Shown piece after piece: positions 18,066 to 26,359 of a stretch of DNA of 64,000 nucleotides (position 1 is its first letter; every line of letters starts with the position of its first letter). The notes under the pieces were generated by a model. The model did not search any database. It was not told the origin of the DNA and saw only the letters and a list, made by a program, of their open reading frames with translations. Source of the DNA: CAYSCW01 sp964449165 (GTDB taxonomy: Bacteria; Acidobacteriota; Aminicenantia; Aminicenantales; Aminicenantaceae); assembly GCA_964449165.1 (NCBI GenBank), contig CAYVAT010000012.1:5667-69666 (forward strand), read 5' to 3'. The position numbers and the translations under genes are program-made.

Positions 18066-18674
18066 TTACTCCTTATTATTCTGTGGCTTTCTGTTTTCTT
18101 CAATTTTCCTGTTTTTTTGGTCTCTAATCCTGCCTAAGATCGCCATCGCATTCTGTCGAACAGGATGACAGTCTTCTTCTAAGGCATGGCGGCATGCTTC
18201 ATAAATACCGGGGATTTTGGAAGGGTCCTCTATCTTTCTAACTATATTTGTTGCATTTAATTGTACAGGTGTGTATTCATCATAGAAAGCTTTCACACAT
18301 GCCTCGGGAACCATTGGAAATTTATCAGGATTTTCTAGTTTTAGAAGGATGTTTGAGGCAACCAGACGGATATAATATGATTCATTGCCCATCGCCTCCA
18401 CGCATACCTCAATCAAACCAGGTACAGATTCAGGGTCTTCGATTTCTTCAAGGACTACAACTGCTGATAATCTAACATAGAGATTATTGTCTTTCAGGTA
18501 TTTTACTAAGAAATCATGAACACCTGGGACGAATTTTTTTATTTTATCTTGGAAGCCAAACTCATCCTTTTCTCTATTTTGTTTTACTGAGGCTTGAGGT
18601 CCTTCATATCCCATCGCCCAAAGTTTCATTGGAGCCAGTTGGACAAAGATCAAAAAGAAGATTGACGCGATCAT
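18066..18674 (-). CDS. Exported HEAT-repeat protein
   Basis: The 202-residue protein starts with a signal (MIASIFFLIFVQLAPMKLWA). From about residue 45 it has four HEAT-like repeats: LSAVVVLEEIEDPESVPGL, LVASNILLKLENPDKFPMV, LNATNIVRKIEDPSKIPGI and QNAMAILGRIRDQ, spaced by about 38 residues. Such repeats form a curved protein-binding scaffold. The ATG at 18674 has a perfect site (GGAGGAAACATC); an in-frame ATG at 18728 would run over a decayed CPBP gene and is rejected. It probably shares a transcript with the serine hydrolase. Confidence 0.78.
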   Translation of the reverse strand: MIASIFFLIFVQLAPMKLWAMGYEGPQASVKQNREKDEFGFQDKIKKFVPGVHDFLVKYLKDNNLYVRLSAVVVLEEIEDPESVPGLIEVCVEAMGNESYYIRLVASNILLKLENPDKFPMVPEACVKAFYDEYTPVQLNATNIVRKIEDPSKIPGIYEACRHALEEDCHPVRQNAMAILGRIRDQKNRKIEENRKPQNNKE

Positions 18675-18714
18675 GATGTTTCCTCCGATTTCAAGAAATT
18701 TCAGACTTTTCTCA

Positions 18715-18887
18715 TTAAATAAACTCATGCACCCACTCAGTGATCATTCTTGCTTTTCCCAAGTAGACCAAAGTTATCTCTATCATATTATAAATGCCAT
18801 GAATCAATACCAGCACTGCTAAATTATTCTTGTTGATTGTAAAAATAAGACCAAACAATAACGCAATTACAGCGGTACACGGAGGTT
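18715..18887 (-). pseudogene. C-terminal remnant of a CPBP-family membrane protease
   Basis: Reading the minus strand from 18887 gives TAVIALLFGLIFTINKN, then VLIHGIYNMIEITLVYLGKA and a TAA at 18715. The LFGL...HGIYN pattern over two hydrophobic stretches is the last CPBP (CAAX-protease/bacteriocin-processing) motif. An in-frame stop lies just upstream and the rest of the gene is absent, so it is a 5'-truncated relic between the HEAT and winged-helix genes. Confidence 0.55.
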
Positions 18888-18912
18888 GCTATGAAACTGA
18901 GCTTGCTCCTAA

Positions 18913-19509
18913 TCATTTCACAGCAATGATACCGTACTCTTCCAGCAGTTCAACGATATCCAAAATTTCCGGTGAATGGGCCTTGTCCACTCCTGCTTTT
19001 TGCATGATCTGTAAGATTGTCTGGAATTCTGCGGTTGGAAAAGGCAGTTTGTAAAGGAATTTTCCCTGGGGAATCGTCAGGTTAATTTTCCTTTCCTTTC
19101 GTTCCCTCCCCTCTCCTATCCAGATGACGACGCTGCTGAAATAGGGATCGTATCGAGCAGTCGTGAACCTAGCTCCAGCATCTTTATTCTCGCGTATTTT
19201 CTTGGATAATTTCCCTTCAGGTTGTTTTTCACTCAGTAAGGACGCCAAGTCTATATCCATCACAATTTTTTTCTTTTTCAGAGAATACCGGAAGTATGGG
19301 CGCTTTTTTTCATAGACTTCTCTTTTTGTCAGGATGTCTAAGGAGGCCATAGCTTCCAGGAAATCCTGAGCTGTCTGGATGTGGAGATTCAGCCGGGATG
19401 CTGCCTCAGATGCTGAAATGTCTTTATAGTTCACAAGAAGCCTGAAAAAATCTTCCGCATAGTCTTTTGAGATATAGAATCCTAATTTAGTCGAAGATTT
19501 AAAATCCAT
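18913..19509 (-). CDS. Winged-helix DNA-binding protein, likely regulator
   Basis: Residues 10-75 of this 198-residue protein read as a winged helix: DISASEAASRLNLHIQTAQD would be the helix-turn-helix and KREVYEKKRPYFRYSLKK the wing, as in ArsR/IclR-like repressors. The C-terminal half (about 105-198) has no recognised fold. It contains no signal peptide. It lies 3 bp after the membrane-protein gene 19513-20292, so the pair may be a regulator with its membrane sensor; this is inference. Confidence 0.65.
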   Translation of the reverse strand: MDFKSSTKLGFYISKDYAEDFFRLLVNYKDISASEAASRLNLHIQTAQDFLEAMASLDILTKREVYEKKRPYFRYSLKKKKIVMDIDLASLLSEKQPEGKLSKKIRENKDAGARFTTARYDPYFSSVVIWIGEGRERKERKINLTIPQGKFLYKLPFPTAEFQTILQIMQKAGVDKAHSPEILDIVELLEEYGIIAVK

Positions 19510-19512
19510 TCT

Positions 19513-20292
19513 TTATTTCCCGCCCGATTTCAATTCGACGATTATCCTGCTTTCATGTCCTTTATTGTAGTATTCCAAAAAGCGAGTGAAAACATCACCC
19601 AAAGATTCGCACAGGTGGTCAAAGGTCAGCTTTTCTTTAAAAAGCTTATAATCATGCTCAGATATATAAACGGAAATATTCCCTTCAATATCAAAAGAAA
19701 CGTAGCTGATCAGCTGGAGTTCAGGTTTCTTTAAAGGGCTAATTCCCATGGAAAAAGCAAGTGTGACATTTTTTTCCCGAATGAGCGATTTGACAATGTT
19801 CTTGCTGTTCATGAACCGTGCAAATCCCCTGATCTCATCTTTTGTGTATTCCGCCTTACATGTAGAATAGGGTCTAGGTGTAAACCCACAGGATGTTTCT
19901 TGCACGAGCTCAGCTGCCAAGTTAAAAAGCCTGCGGGCATTGGATTCAAGTTTCTCGTTATTGAGCAATATAGGCAAAGTAAATACAAGTACTACAATAC
20001 TGACAATAACATGAGGAATGTAGGTCTCGAGAGACAAAAAAGGAATCAAAAAACGAGCCATGCTGTGCCAAGTCCCTGTTCCAAAAAGCAGGCCTAAAAT
20101 CAGGTAGGTAACAAGTCTTGTCCTGTGGTATTCGATGATACCCATGATGATGAAAAAACATCCAAATGCAAAAGCAGAGTAAGAAAAATTTCCAGTGAAA
20201 ATTGCCTCGATCGATCCCAAACATAAGAAAACGGTTACTGCATAAGGACCGATTCTACCTATTGGCCCGCGAAGTCTAGATTGGCTGATCAT
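19513..20292 (-). CDS. Four-helix membrane protein of unknown function
   Basis: The 259-residue product has about four membrane helices in residues 15-112 and a soluble alpha/beta part at about 125-259. No domain is recognised. The start is supported by AAAGGAGTATGACAA. It sits between the transglutaminase gene (29 bp upstream) and the winged-helix gene (3 bp downstream), which points to one transcript. The soluble part could sense a signal for, or be modified by, its neighbours. Confidence 0.65.
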   Translation of the reverse strand: MISQSRLRGPIGRIGPYAVTVFLCLGSIEAIFTGNFSYSAFAFGCFFIIMGIIEYHRTRLVTYLILGLLFGTGTWHSMARFLIPFLSLETYIPHVIVSIVVLVFTLPILLNNEKLESNARRLFNLAAELVQETSCGFTPRPYSTCKAEYTKDEIRGFARFMNSKNIVKSLIREKNVTLAFSMGISPLKKPELQLISYVSFDIEGNISVYISEHDYKLFKEKLTFDHLCESLGDVFTRFLEYYNKGHESRIIVELKSGGK

Positions 20293-20321
20293 TTGTCATA
20301 CTCCTTTGTCAGAGGGTTCTT

Positions 20322-22382
20322 TTAATCTTCTGGGTTAGATTTAATCCTTGGAATCTCGTAGATCTGGTGGACAATCATAGCTTTTACATCCTCTTTGTCT
20401 CCAAATACAAAAGATACTTTATACTCGCCTGGTTTGTAAATCCAAAGTCCGCTCTCATCCGGGCCCATAAGTGTGACGACCTCTCCCTCAGAATCAACAA
20501 TGGCAAGGTTCTCATCCTGGAAAATGACTGTCAGCTCGATACCTTCCATAGGAACAGGATATTTGCCCAGATAGGGCTTGAATTTTTTCGGAACGTCAGC
20601 ACTGACTGTTTCCGTTTCAGCCTTTTTTGGGAGTCTTGTTCTTATCCAAAGAGATAATCCATTCACTTTCCCAGATTCGTCGTTATGAAAGGATATGCTT
20701 GCCTGCCTTGTGACCTTAAAATACCAGAGTCCATTTTCATCCGGTTCATTTAGCTCTAAGACTCCCCTCCCTGGGATCTCAATTGCCAGGCCGAGATTTT
20801 GATATGAAACTTTAAGGATTTTATCTTTGTATGGACCAATATTTGACCTGTAATTCCCCAGAAACGGTACATATTTTTTTGGCAAGATCGATATTTCAGA
20901 AGCCATGGATTGCTGAGGATGAGGTTTGTAATCTAGAATTTCCATCTTTTTCGGATTGAAAGCCGCCGCCTTGGATGACAGAATCCCAATCCTGATATGG
21001 CTCGAGTCTACGAAATCTACCTCTTCGGCCGTTGTATCGATCGGAATCCACCCAGCCTCACCCATATAAACTTCGTTCCAGGCGTGCTGGACAAAGCCCC
21101 CACCATAGTGGGGGATATACATGCAACCCCACACTACTCTGGATGGAATCCCAACCGCCCGGTAAAAAGCTGCCAGTAAGAGTGAGTAAGCATCGCATTT
21201 TCCCATTTTCATATCGTAAGTATTGCGTGCTGTCATCCCTCCAGGAATATCATAAATAATCTCCTCAGCCACCCATTTACTTAACAGCTTAGATGCCTCC
21301 CAAGAATCGCCGGCTTTTTTCGTAAGCTCTTGTGCTTTATTCACCAGAACGGGATCATCCGATTCGATCAAGTCCTCAGGTCCCAAATAATCTTTCAATG
21401 ACGCTTCCATTCTGAAATCCGGTGGAAAGGGAGGAGCATTTTTACCGTCATATTTCATATGTCTGATTTCAAAAATCCCGTCAATCTGATTATTCTGTAC
21501 AATTCCTTTAAAGACTTGGCCTGGTACATTAAGGCTGTCCGGAGTCACCCATAGACCTCTTGGCTCCAGCTGCCCTTTTACCTTCATGTAAGAAATAGAC
21601 CTCACATCTGGAATGATCACATTGACTTTAGCAACCATTTCATCATCCATGTTTACTGCTTTTATCCGGTTTCTGACTGACTTTTCTGCCAGGAAAATAG
21701 TCCTGTTTGGAAACTCTGTCTTGAGCCGATAACCATTCTTTGGATTTATCCAAAATCTCGCCTTTTGACCCGTCGTTTTGTTCAGCTCATCTAGCACAAT
21801 AGCTTCATATTTCTTGCCTGTAAGTTCTAGTGATTCAGTCCTCGGATTCGAATAAACGAGTTCATGAATTTTGGCATCCCTTAAATCGAGAACATTATAA
21901 GATTTTTCCATTTCTGAATTTTTCACAAAATCCCTAACCAAATGTGGAAAGATCTGAAAGTTGGCGAGAATGACGTCAGGAGGTAAAGTTACTGTATCCT
22001 TTTTCTCTTGAGGCTTCCATGTCACATGTGCCTTGTTCCCTTTTATTTCAATTAAAATGATTACCTTATTTTCTTGTTGTGTGAAGTTACTCTCATGACT
22101 AATAAATTGCCCGTTCTCTGCATCGATGTGAAAACAGTACTGAAATTTTGTATGGAAAGGTGCACCTAAGGTGGTAAGTTTTACCTCTCCGTTTTCTTCA
22201 AGAAATATCAATTTTCTGCCGTCTTTTTCGATGTGTGAAATCCGCACTTCTGAATATCCACACAGAACTCCCTTCGATTCAGCCCCGTAGTACAGAACTT
22301 CTGTGCTCTGAGTCGAATATCCATATCCCCATAAAAAGAAATAAAGCAATAAACCCACAACAAATGGCTTCAAAACTTTCAT
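20322..22382 (-). CDS. Exported transglutaminase-like protein
   Basis: The 686-residue protein has a signal peptide (about 5-24), a long beta-rich N-terminal part with DUF3857-like character, and a transglutaminase-like core. The catalytic triad is visible: Cys in MKMGKCDAYSLLLAAFYRAV (near 395), His in QHAWNEVYM (near 432) and Asp in IPIDTTAEE (near 449). Two similar C-terminal beta domains (about 500-580 and 595-680) follow, each with a 'PDE(N/S)GLWY/IYK' segment, so this part looks duplicated. It probably cleaves or cross-links proteins in the periplasm or outside. It is the first gene of the minus-strand block ending with the serine hydrolase. Confidence 0.85.
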   Translation of the reverse strand: MKVLKPFVVGLLLYFFLWGYGYSTQSTEVLYYGAESKGVLCGYSEVRISHIEKDGRKLIFLEENGEVKLTTLGAPFHTKFQYCFHIDAENGQFISHESNFTQQENKVIILIEIKGNKAHVTWKPQEKKDTVTLPPDVILANFQIFPHLVRDFVKNSEMEKSYNVLDLRDAKIHELVYSNPRTESLELTGKKYEAIVLDELNKTTGQKARFWINPKNGYRLKTEFPNRTIFLAEKSVRNRIKAVNMDDEMVAKVNVIIPDVRSISYMKVKGQLEPRGLWVTPDSLNVPGQVFKGIVQNNQIDGIFEIRHMKYDGKNAPPFPPDFRMEASLKDYLGPEDLIESDDPVLVNKAQELTKKAGDSWEASKLLSKWVAEEIIYDIPGGMTARNTYDMKMGKCDAYSLLLAAFYRAVGIPSRVVWGCMYIPHYGGGFVQHAWNEVYMGEAGWIPIDTTAEEVDFVDSSHIRIGILSSKAAAFNPKKMEILDYKPHPQQSMASEISILPKKYVPFLGNYRSNIGPYKDKILKVSYQNLGLAIEIPGRGVLELNEPDENGLWYFKVTRQASISFHNDESGKVNGLSLWIRTRLPKKAETETVSADVPKKFKPYLGKYPVPMEGIELTVIFQDENLAIVDSEGEVVTLMGPDESGLWIYKPGEYKVSFVFGDKEDVKAMIVHQIYEIPRIKSNPED

Positions 22383-22508
22383 TCTGACCTCTCTTTTCTA
22401 AAAATAATCTTCTGTAGCATTTGATATAAGAGCTTTTCTGCTGTATGCTTCAATAATTATGAATTATACGCATAATATACTATGCTGTCAAGTTGAAAAT
22501 GCGTTTTT

Positions 22509-22726
22509 TGTCATTTAAGAATTAAAAGCGGACTTTTTAAACTGGCTATGTTTTAAACCTCGGTTATATCAAGGAGGTTCTAAAGCATAGCAAAACAGCT
22601 GCATGGGAAGTTTTCAACTGAACAGGTCAAGTCTCTTCTTAACAAGATCAGCGAGGATATCGATCCTCAATGGAATTTAGTCCGGTTTCAAATTTTAAAT
22701 CGTCCACTTTTAAAATTTAACTAACA
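22509..22726. mobile_element. Decayed insertion element with 25-bp terminal inverted repeats
   Basis: The ends 22509-22533 and 22702-22726 are inverted repeats matching at 19 of 25 positions. Inside, AAGGAGG (22571-22577) precedes a 45-codon frame (22587-22724, ATA in place of a start) reading AKQLHGKFSTEQVKSLL and so on. That stretch resembles the first helix of some transposases, though this is from memory. The body of any transposase is gone. A further deleted copy lies at 16051-16105. The remainder of the gene-free stretch 22383-22869 is AT-rich with the Rrf2 promoter at its end. Confidence 0.5.
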
Positions 22727-22797
22727 GATTAACTCTCTGAATGTGAAAATCTTTTTTTTAAATAAATTACAAATCACACTAATTCTATAAATTAATG

Positions 22798-22826
22798 TTG
22801 AAATTGTTCTCTATTTTTTTTAGAAT
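22798..22826 (+). promoter_or_regulatory. Sigma-70-type promoter for the first Rrf2 gene
   Basis: TTGAAA (22798-22803), a 17-base spacer and TAGAAT (22821-22826) lie 44 bases before the Rrf2 start at 22870. The A+T-rich spacer and good spacing support it. The CTATA-N5-TATAG palindrome is not present here. Confidence 0.5.
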
Positions 22827-22869
22827 TATCTGTGATTATACACATCTTCTTATACTTAAGGAGTCTTAT

Positions 22870-23316
22870 ATGATCAGACTTTCCACAAAGGGAAGATACG
22901 GTACGCGCCTGATGCTTAACCTTGCCAACCACTACAACAACGGAAGCGAAGCTATCATCCTCAGGAATGTCTCCGAAGAGGAAGATATCTCTATCCGCTA
23001 TCTGGAACAAATCATCATTCCTCTCAAGATCGGCAAACTGGTCAAAAGCATCCGGGGGGCAGGTGGAGGATACACCTTAGCCCGCGATCCTTCCAAGATT
23101 AAGCTCAGCGAAATCCTTCATGCCCTGGAAGGTTCATGCTGCCTGGTCGATTGTGTCGACGATAAGGACTACTGCAATCGCACTTCCATCTGTGCTCCCT
23201 TCGATATCTGGAGTGAAGCAAGCTCCCTATTGAAAAATTACTTCGAAAACCTTTCCCTCCAGAACCTGATTGAAGTCGAGCAGAAAAAGAAAAAAAAGGC
23301 TAAAAAAAAGACATAA
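22870..23316 (+). CDS. Rrf2-family transcriptional regulator, Fe-S type
   Basis: The 148-residue protein has the Rrf2 winged helix: RLSTKGRYGTRLMLNLA, then DISIRYLEQIIIPLKIGKLVKSIRGAGGGYTLAR split around residues 40-75. Near 95-112 VDCVDDKDYCNRTSIC gives a C-x6-C-x5-C set in the place where IscR and NsrR hold their iron-sulfur cluster. It probably senses Fe-S state, redox or NO. The tail is Lys-rich. AAGGAGTCTTAT fixes the ATG at 22870; the earlier in-frame codon at 22795 has no site. It sits directly upstream of the cytochrome conduit, whose promoter region carries a CTATA palindrome, so local control is likely. Confidence 0.93.
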   Translation: MIRLSTKGRYGTRLMLNLANHYNNGSEAIILRNVSEEEDISIRYLEQIIIPLKIGKLVKSIRGAGGGYTLARDPSKIKLSEILHALEGSCCLVDCVDDKDYCNRTSICAPFDIWSEASSLLKNYFENLSLQNLIEVEQKKKKKAKKKT

Positions 23317-23505
23317 TCCCAGCTCACAAAGACGCCCTGCCCAGAAAAAGGATAAAAATCAGAAGTCGTCCTTACACCTTTAATCCGAGTTTCCCAAAAA
23401 GACTGCAATCATTTATTCACTGCCTTTAAACCTCCGCTGCGTTCTTGTTTAGCCTAATTGAGGCTTATTGAAGAGTACTACTTTATATGCTAATCTCGTT
23501 TTTTC

Positions 23506-23558
23506 CTATATTTTCTATAGAATCTACTTGACTTATAGATAAAAATTATTATTATAGT
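23506..23558 (+). promoter_or_regulatory. CTATA operator and promoter of the porin-cytochrome operon
   Basis: CTATATTTTCTATAG at 23506-23520 is an exact CTATA-N5-TATAG palindrome. Seven bases on lies TTGACT (23528-23533) and, after 18-19 bases, TTATAG/TATAGT (23552-23558). The operator sits just upstream of the -35 box, a place more fitting for an activator than a repressor. AAAGGAGGCTCGAG precedes the TTG start at 23611. Confidence 0.6.
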
Positions 23559-23610
23559 GAACAATGCTAATTTTATTATATAAATGAGTCCATTTTAAAG
23601 GAGGCTCGAG

Positions 23611-24471
23611 TTGGCAAAGAAAACGAAGAAAAAGATGAAATTGCCGACACTCCAAGCACTTTTACTTATCGGGCTGATTATTCTCTTTTTCGGAATCTTC
23701 TATGCGGCCAAGCCCGCTGCACAGGAAAAAGAAACAGAAACATGCGCAGTCTGCCACGAAGACTTGGTGAAAGCCTTTGCATCGAAACCTCACTCCGTTC
23801 TCCAGGAGAACGCCTGCTCTTCTTGCCATGGCGATACGGAAAAACATCTGGAAGAAGGAGGCGGGGCCACTATCTTTGCTTTCAAGACAACGGACATACC
23901 CAACCAAAAATCAGAAAGATGTCTCTCCTGTCATACAAAGTCCAAAGCAAGGTTTCTGGCAAGCCCCCACGGAAAATCCTCCCTGGACTGCACCGACTGC
24001 CACACTATGCACGCCAAAGAAACCAAACCCGCTCTGCTCAAAACGAGCGCCACTAAAACTTGTTTTGTGTGTCACGAGGACGTGTTCTCTCAATTTCAAT
24101 TGAACGAAAGGCACAGACTCCAGGAAGGGATCCTCGGCTGCACGACCTGCCACGACCCCCATGAGCCAGCATCCCGCGAACGGCTGGGGGGATTTAAGCA
24201 TCAATCCTGCCTCCAGTGTCATACAGACAAGGGGGGCCCTTTTCTCTACGAGCACGGGGCATCGAGAATTGAAGGCTGCACAGCCTGCCATGAAGTCCAC
24301 GGAAGCCCTAACCGGCACATGCTCACCCACCGCAGTGTCGCTGACCTGTGTTTCAGCTGCCATGCCGCTGCTCCTGCATTCCACAGCCGCTTCGATTCCT
24401 ACACCACCAACTGCACGGTCTGTCACGCGACCATTCACGGCTCCAACCTCAGCAAAATTTTCTTGAAATAG
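23611..24471 (+). CDS. Ten-haem cytochrome c, MtrA/DmsE-like
   Basis: The 286-residue protein has an N-terminal signal/anchor (about 15-38) and ten CxxCH motifs (CAVCH, CSSCH, CLSCH, CTDCH, CFVCH, CTTCH, CLQCH, CTACH, CFSCH, CTVCH), matching the size and haem count of MtrA, PioA and DmsE. In those systems the protein is a haem wire held inside an outer-membrane barrel. The next gene encodes such a barrel. The start is a TTG after a strong AAAGGAGG site. Positively charged residues before the hydrophobic segment (AKKTKKKMKL) fit a Sec signal. Confidence 0.92.
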   Translation: MAKKTKKKMKLPTLQALLLIGLIILFFGIFYAAKPAAQEKETETCAVCHEDLVKAFASKPHSVLQENACSSCHGDTEKHLEEGGGATIFAFKTTDIPNQKSERCLSCHTKSKARFLASPHGKSSLDCTDCHTMHAKETKPALLKTSATKTCFVCHEDVFSQFQLNERHRLQEGILGCTTCHDPHEPASRERLGGFKHQSCLQCHTDKGGPFLYEHGASRIEGCTACHEVHGSPNRHMLTHRSVADLCFSCHAAAPAFHSRFDSYTTNCTVCHATIHGSNLSKIFLK

Positions 24472-24481
24472 GAGGGATAAA

Positions 24482-26347
24482 GTGCGAGGAAATAAAGTTC
24501 TCTTGCTTTCTGTGATAATCGGTTTCGTGCTTTCAGCATCGTTTTCTCTCCGGGCTGAAGATACGGATGAATCATTTTACGGAAAATTCCTGTTCGGCTA
24601 CCGCTTTGTCGACACCAGCGGAACCACAGAAAAATACAAAGAAGACATTAATCTGGATGAAGGGGCGAGGCTGTTTAATTTCAGCCTGCATTACGCTCCC
24701 CAGGCTGAAATGAAGAAATTCATCGACCGCCTGGATATAAACGCCTACAGCTTTGGCGGTGACCCATATGAAACTTTTTCCCTTTCCATTCAAAAATACG
24801 GAAAGTATAAATTTAAGTATGACCGCAGAAAATCCACCTATTTCTATGCCGACCAACACCAGGTAGGAAGTGGCACTCTCTATGACCATCATACTTTCGA
24901 TTTTGAACGAGTGGCAGACAGCGGATCTCTCAATGTCCAGCTGGCAAATGAGGCCGACGTTTTCCTGAATTTCAACAGATACACCAAGAAAGGAGAAAGC
25001 GCGACTACTCTGGACATCAACAGGATTGAGTTCGAACTGGACAAACCCATCAGTGAAGATTTGAAAGAAGTCACAGCTGGAATCAATCTCCATCTAAGAA
25101 GGTATGGTTTCCTCTATGAACTGAAACTTCAGGACTATGAAAACTCAAACAGCATTTTTCTACCCGGATTCGCCGACGGCGGTCCGGGCACAACGTATCC
25201 GTCGACCTTGAATTACTTCTATCTTAATCAACCTTATGACTTAAGCACCGAATCCCACACTTTCAAATTCAATGCCAGACCTTTCAACAGCCTCCTGCTT
25301 TCAGGCTCTGCTGTGATCAGCGATCAGAGCCTGGATCTTACCTATTCAGAGGATGCAGACGGTATCGATTATCTGGGAAGATTTTTCGCCTACAATTTGA
25401 GCGGCGAAGGCCGATTTGATCGCAAGATTTATCTTTATGATTTTGACCTGACTTATCTTCTATCTGACAAACTGGCTTTTATCGGTGCTATCCGGTACCA
25501 CGACTTCAACCAGGACAACCGTCTCTCCTCCGATAGCGAAGAAGAAATCACGGAATTGAATTTCGACACCCTTGGTTTTGAGGGAGGACTTCAGTTTCAA
25601 CTTTATGCGAATATGGCTCTGACCGTGGGATACCGGCACGAGGCCAGGGACCTGGAAGGCACAGAGACGGTCACCTACGAAGAGAAAAGCACAAGAAACG
25701 GGATTTTCGGCAATCTGAAATGGAAACCTTTGCGCGAACTCAATCTGGCTATCGATTACCAGTACGGCTCCTACAATGAGCCTTACACCCTTATTTCGCC
25801 TACCAGTCTCAACAGATTGAAAATTCTGGCCAAGTGGCGAGACAGACAGTTCAGCGTCTCAGGCTCCTATCTCTGGCAGAAGTCAAAGAGTGAAATCTAT
25901 GAAGACATCTGGCAATCATCTAAGAACCAATTAAGTCTCCGGGCCGGCTATCATACCCAGAAGGTGAATGTCTTTGCTGGGTATTCACTCATCGATGTCG
26001 AGCATAAAGGCGACCGGACTGTGACTTATCCTCCTTCCTGGAGCGGCCCTGGCGGTACATTCCTCTGGGAAATCCTGTATGAAGGTAAATCCAACCTCCT
26101 GGATGGTTCTTTACACCTCGATCTCCATGAAAACTGGTCGGTCGGCGCTTACGGAAACAGCTACTGGAACAGCGGATTCTGGGAGATATCAAGGATAATG
26201 CTCAAAGGGTATGTGGAATATACATTCAACAATGGATTGACCACTCAACTCGGATACCGATATGTGGATTTTAAAGAAAAGAGTTCAGGTTTCAACGACT
26301 ACCGGGCAAATATTGTTGAACTCTCCTTTGGCTATCGCTGGAAATAA
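24482..26347 (+). CDS. Outer-membrane beta-barrel, MtrB/PioB-like
   Basis: The 621-residue product has a signal peptide (about 5-25) and then alternating aromatic/polar beta strands to the end. It closes with an outer-membrane C-terminal strand (IVELSFGYRWK, last residue preceded by aromatic Trp). The genetic place directly after an MtrA-like cytochrome identifies it as the porin sheath of the conduit. The N-terminal CxxC pair of Shewanella MtrB is not present. The start is GTG after AGGAGGGATAAA, 10 bp from the upstream stop. Confidence 0.85.
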   Translation: MRGNKVLLLSVIIGFVLSASFSLRAEDTDESFYGKFLFGYRFVDTSGTTEKYKEDINLDEGARLFNFSLHYAPQAEMKKFIDRLDINAYSFGGDPYETFSLSIQKYGKYKFKYDRRKSTYFYADQHQVGSGTLYDHHTFDFERVADSGSLNVQLANEADVFLNFNRYTKKGESATTLDINRIEFELDKPISEDLKEVTAGINLHLRRYGFLYELKLQDYENSNSIFLPGFADGGPGTTYPSTLNYFYLNQPYDLSTESHTFKFNARPFNSLLLSGSAVISDQSLDLTYSEDADGIDYLGRFFAYNLSGEGRFDRKIYLYDFDLTYLLSDKLAFIGAIRYHDFNQDNRLSSDSEEEITELNFDTLGFEGGLQFQLYANMALTVGYRHEARDLEGTETVTYEEKSTRNGIFGNLKWKPLRELNLAIDYQYGSYNEPYTLISPTSLNRLKILAKWRDRQFSVSGSYLWQKSKSEIYEDIWQSSKNQLSLRAGYHTQKVNVFAGYSLIDVEHKGDRTVTYPPSWSGPGGTFLWEILYEGKSNLLDGSLHLDLHENWSVGAYGNSYWNSGFWEISRIMLKGYVEYTFNNGLTTQLGYRYVDFKEKSSGFNDYRANIVELSFGYRWK

Positions 26348-26359
26348 GAGGAGGAGGAT

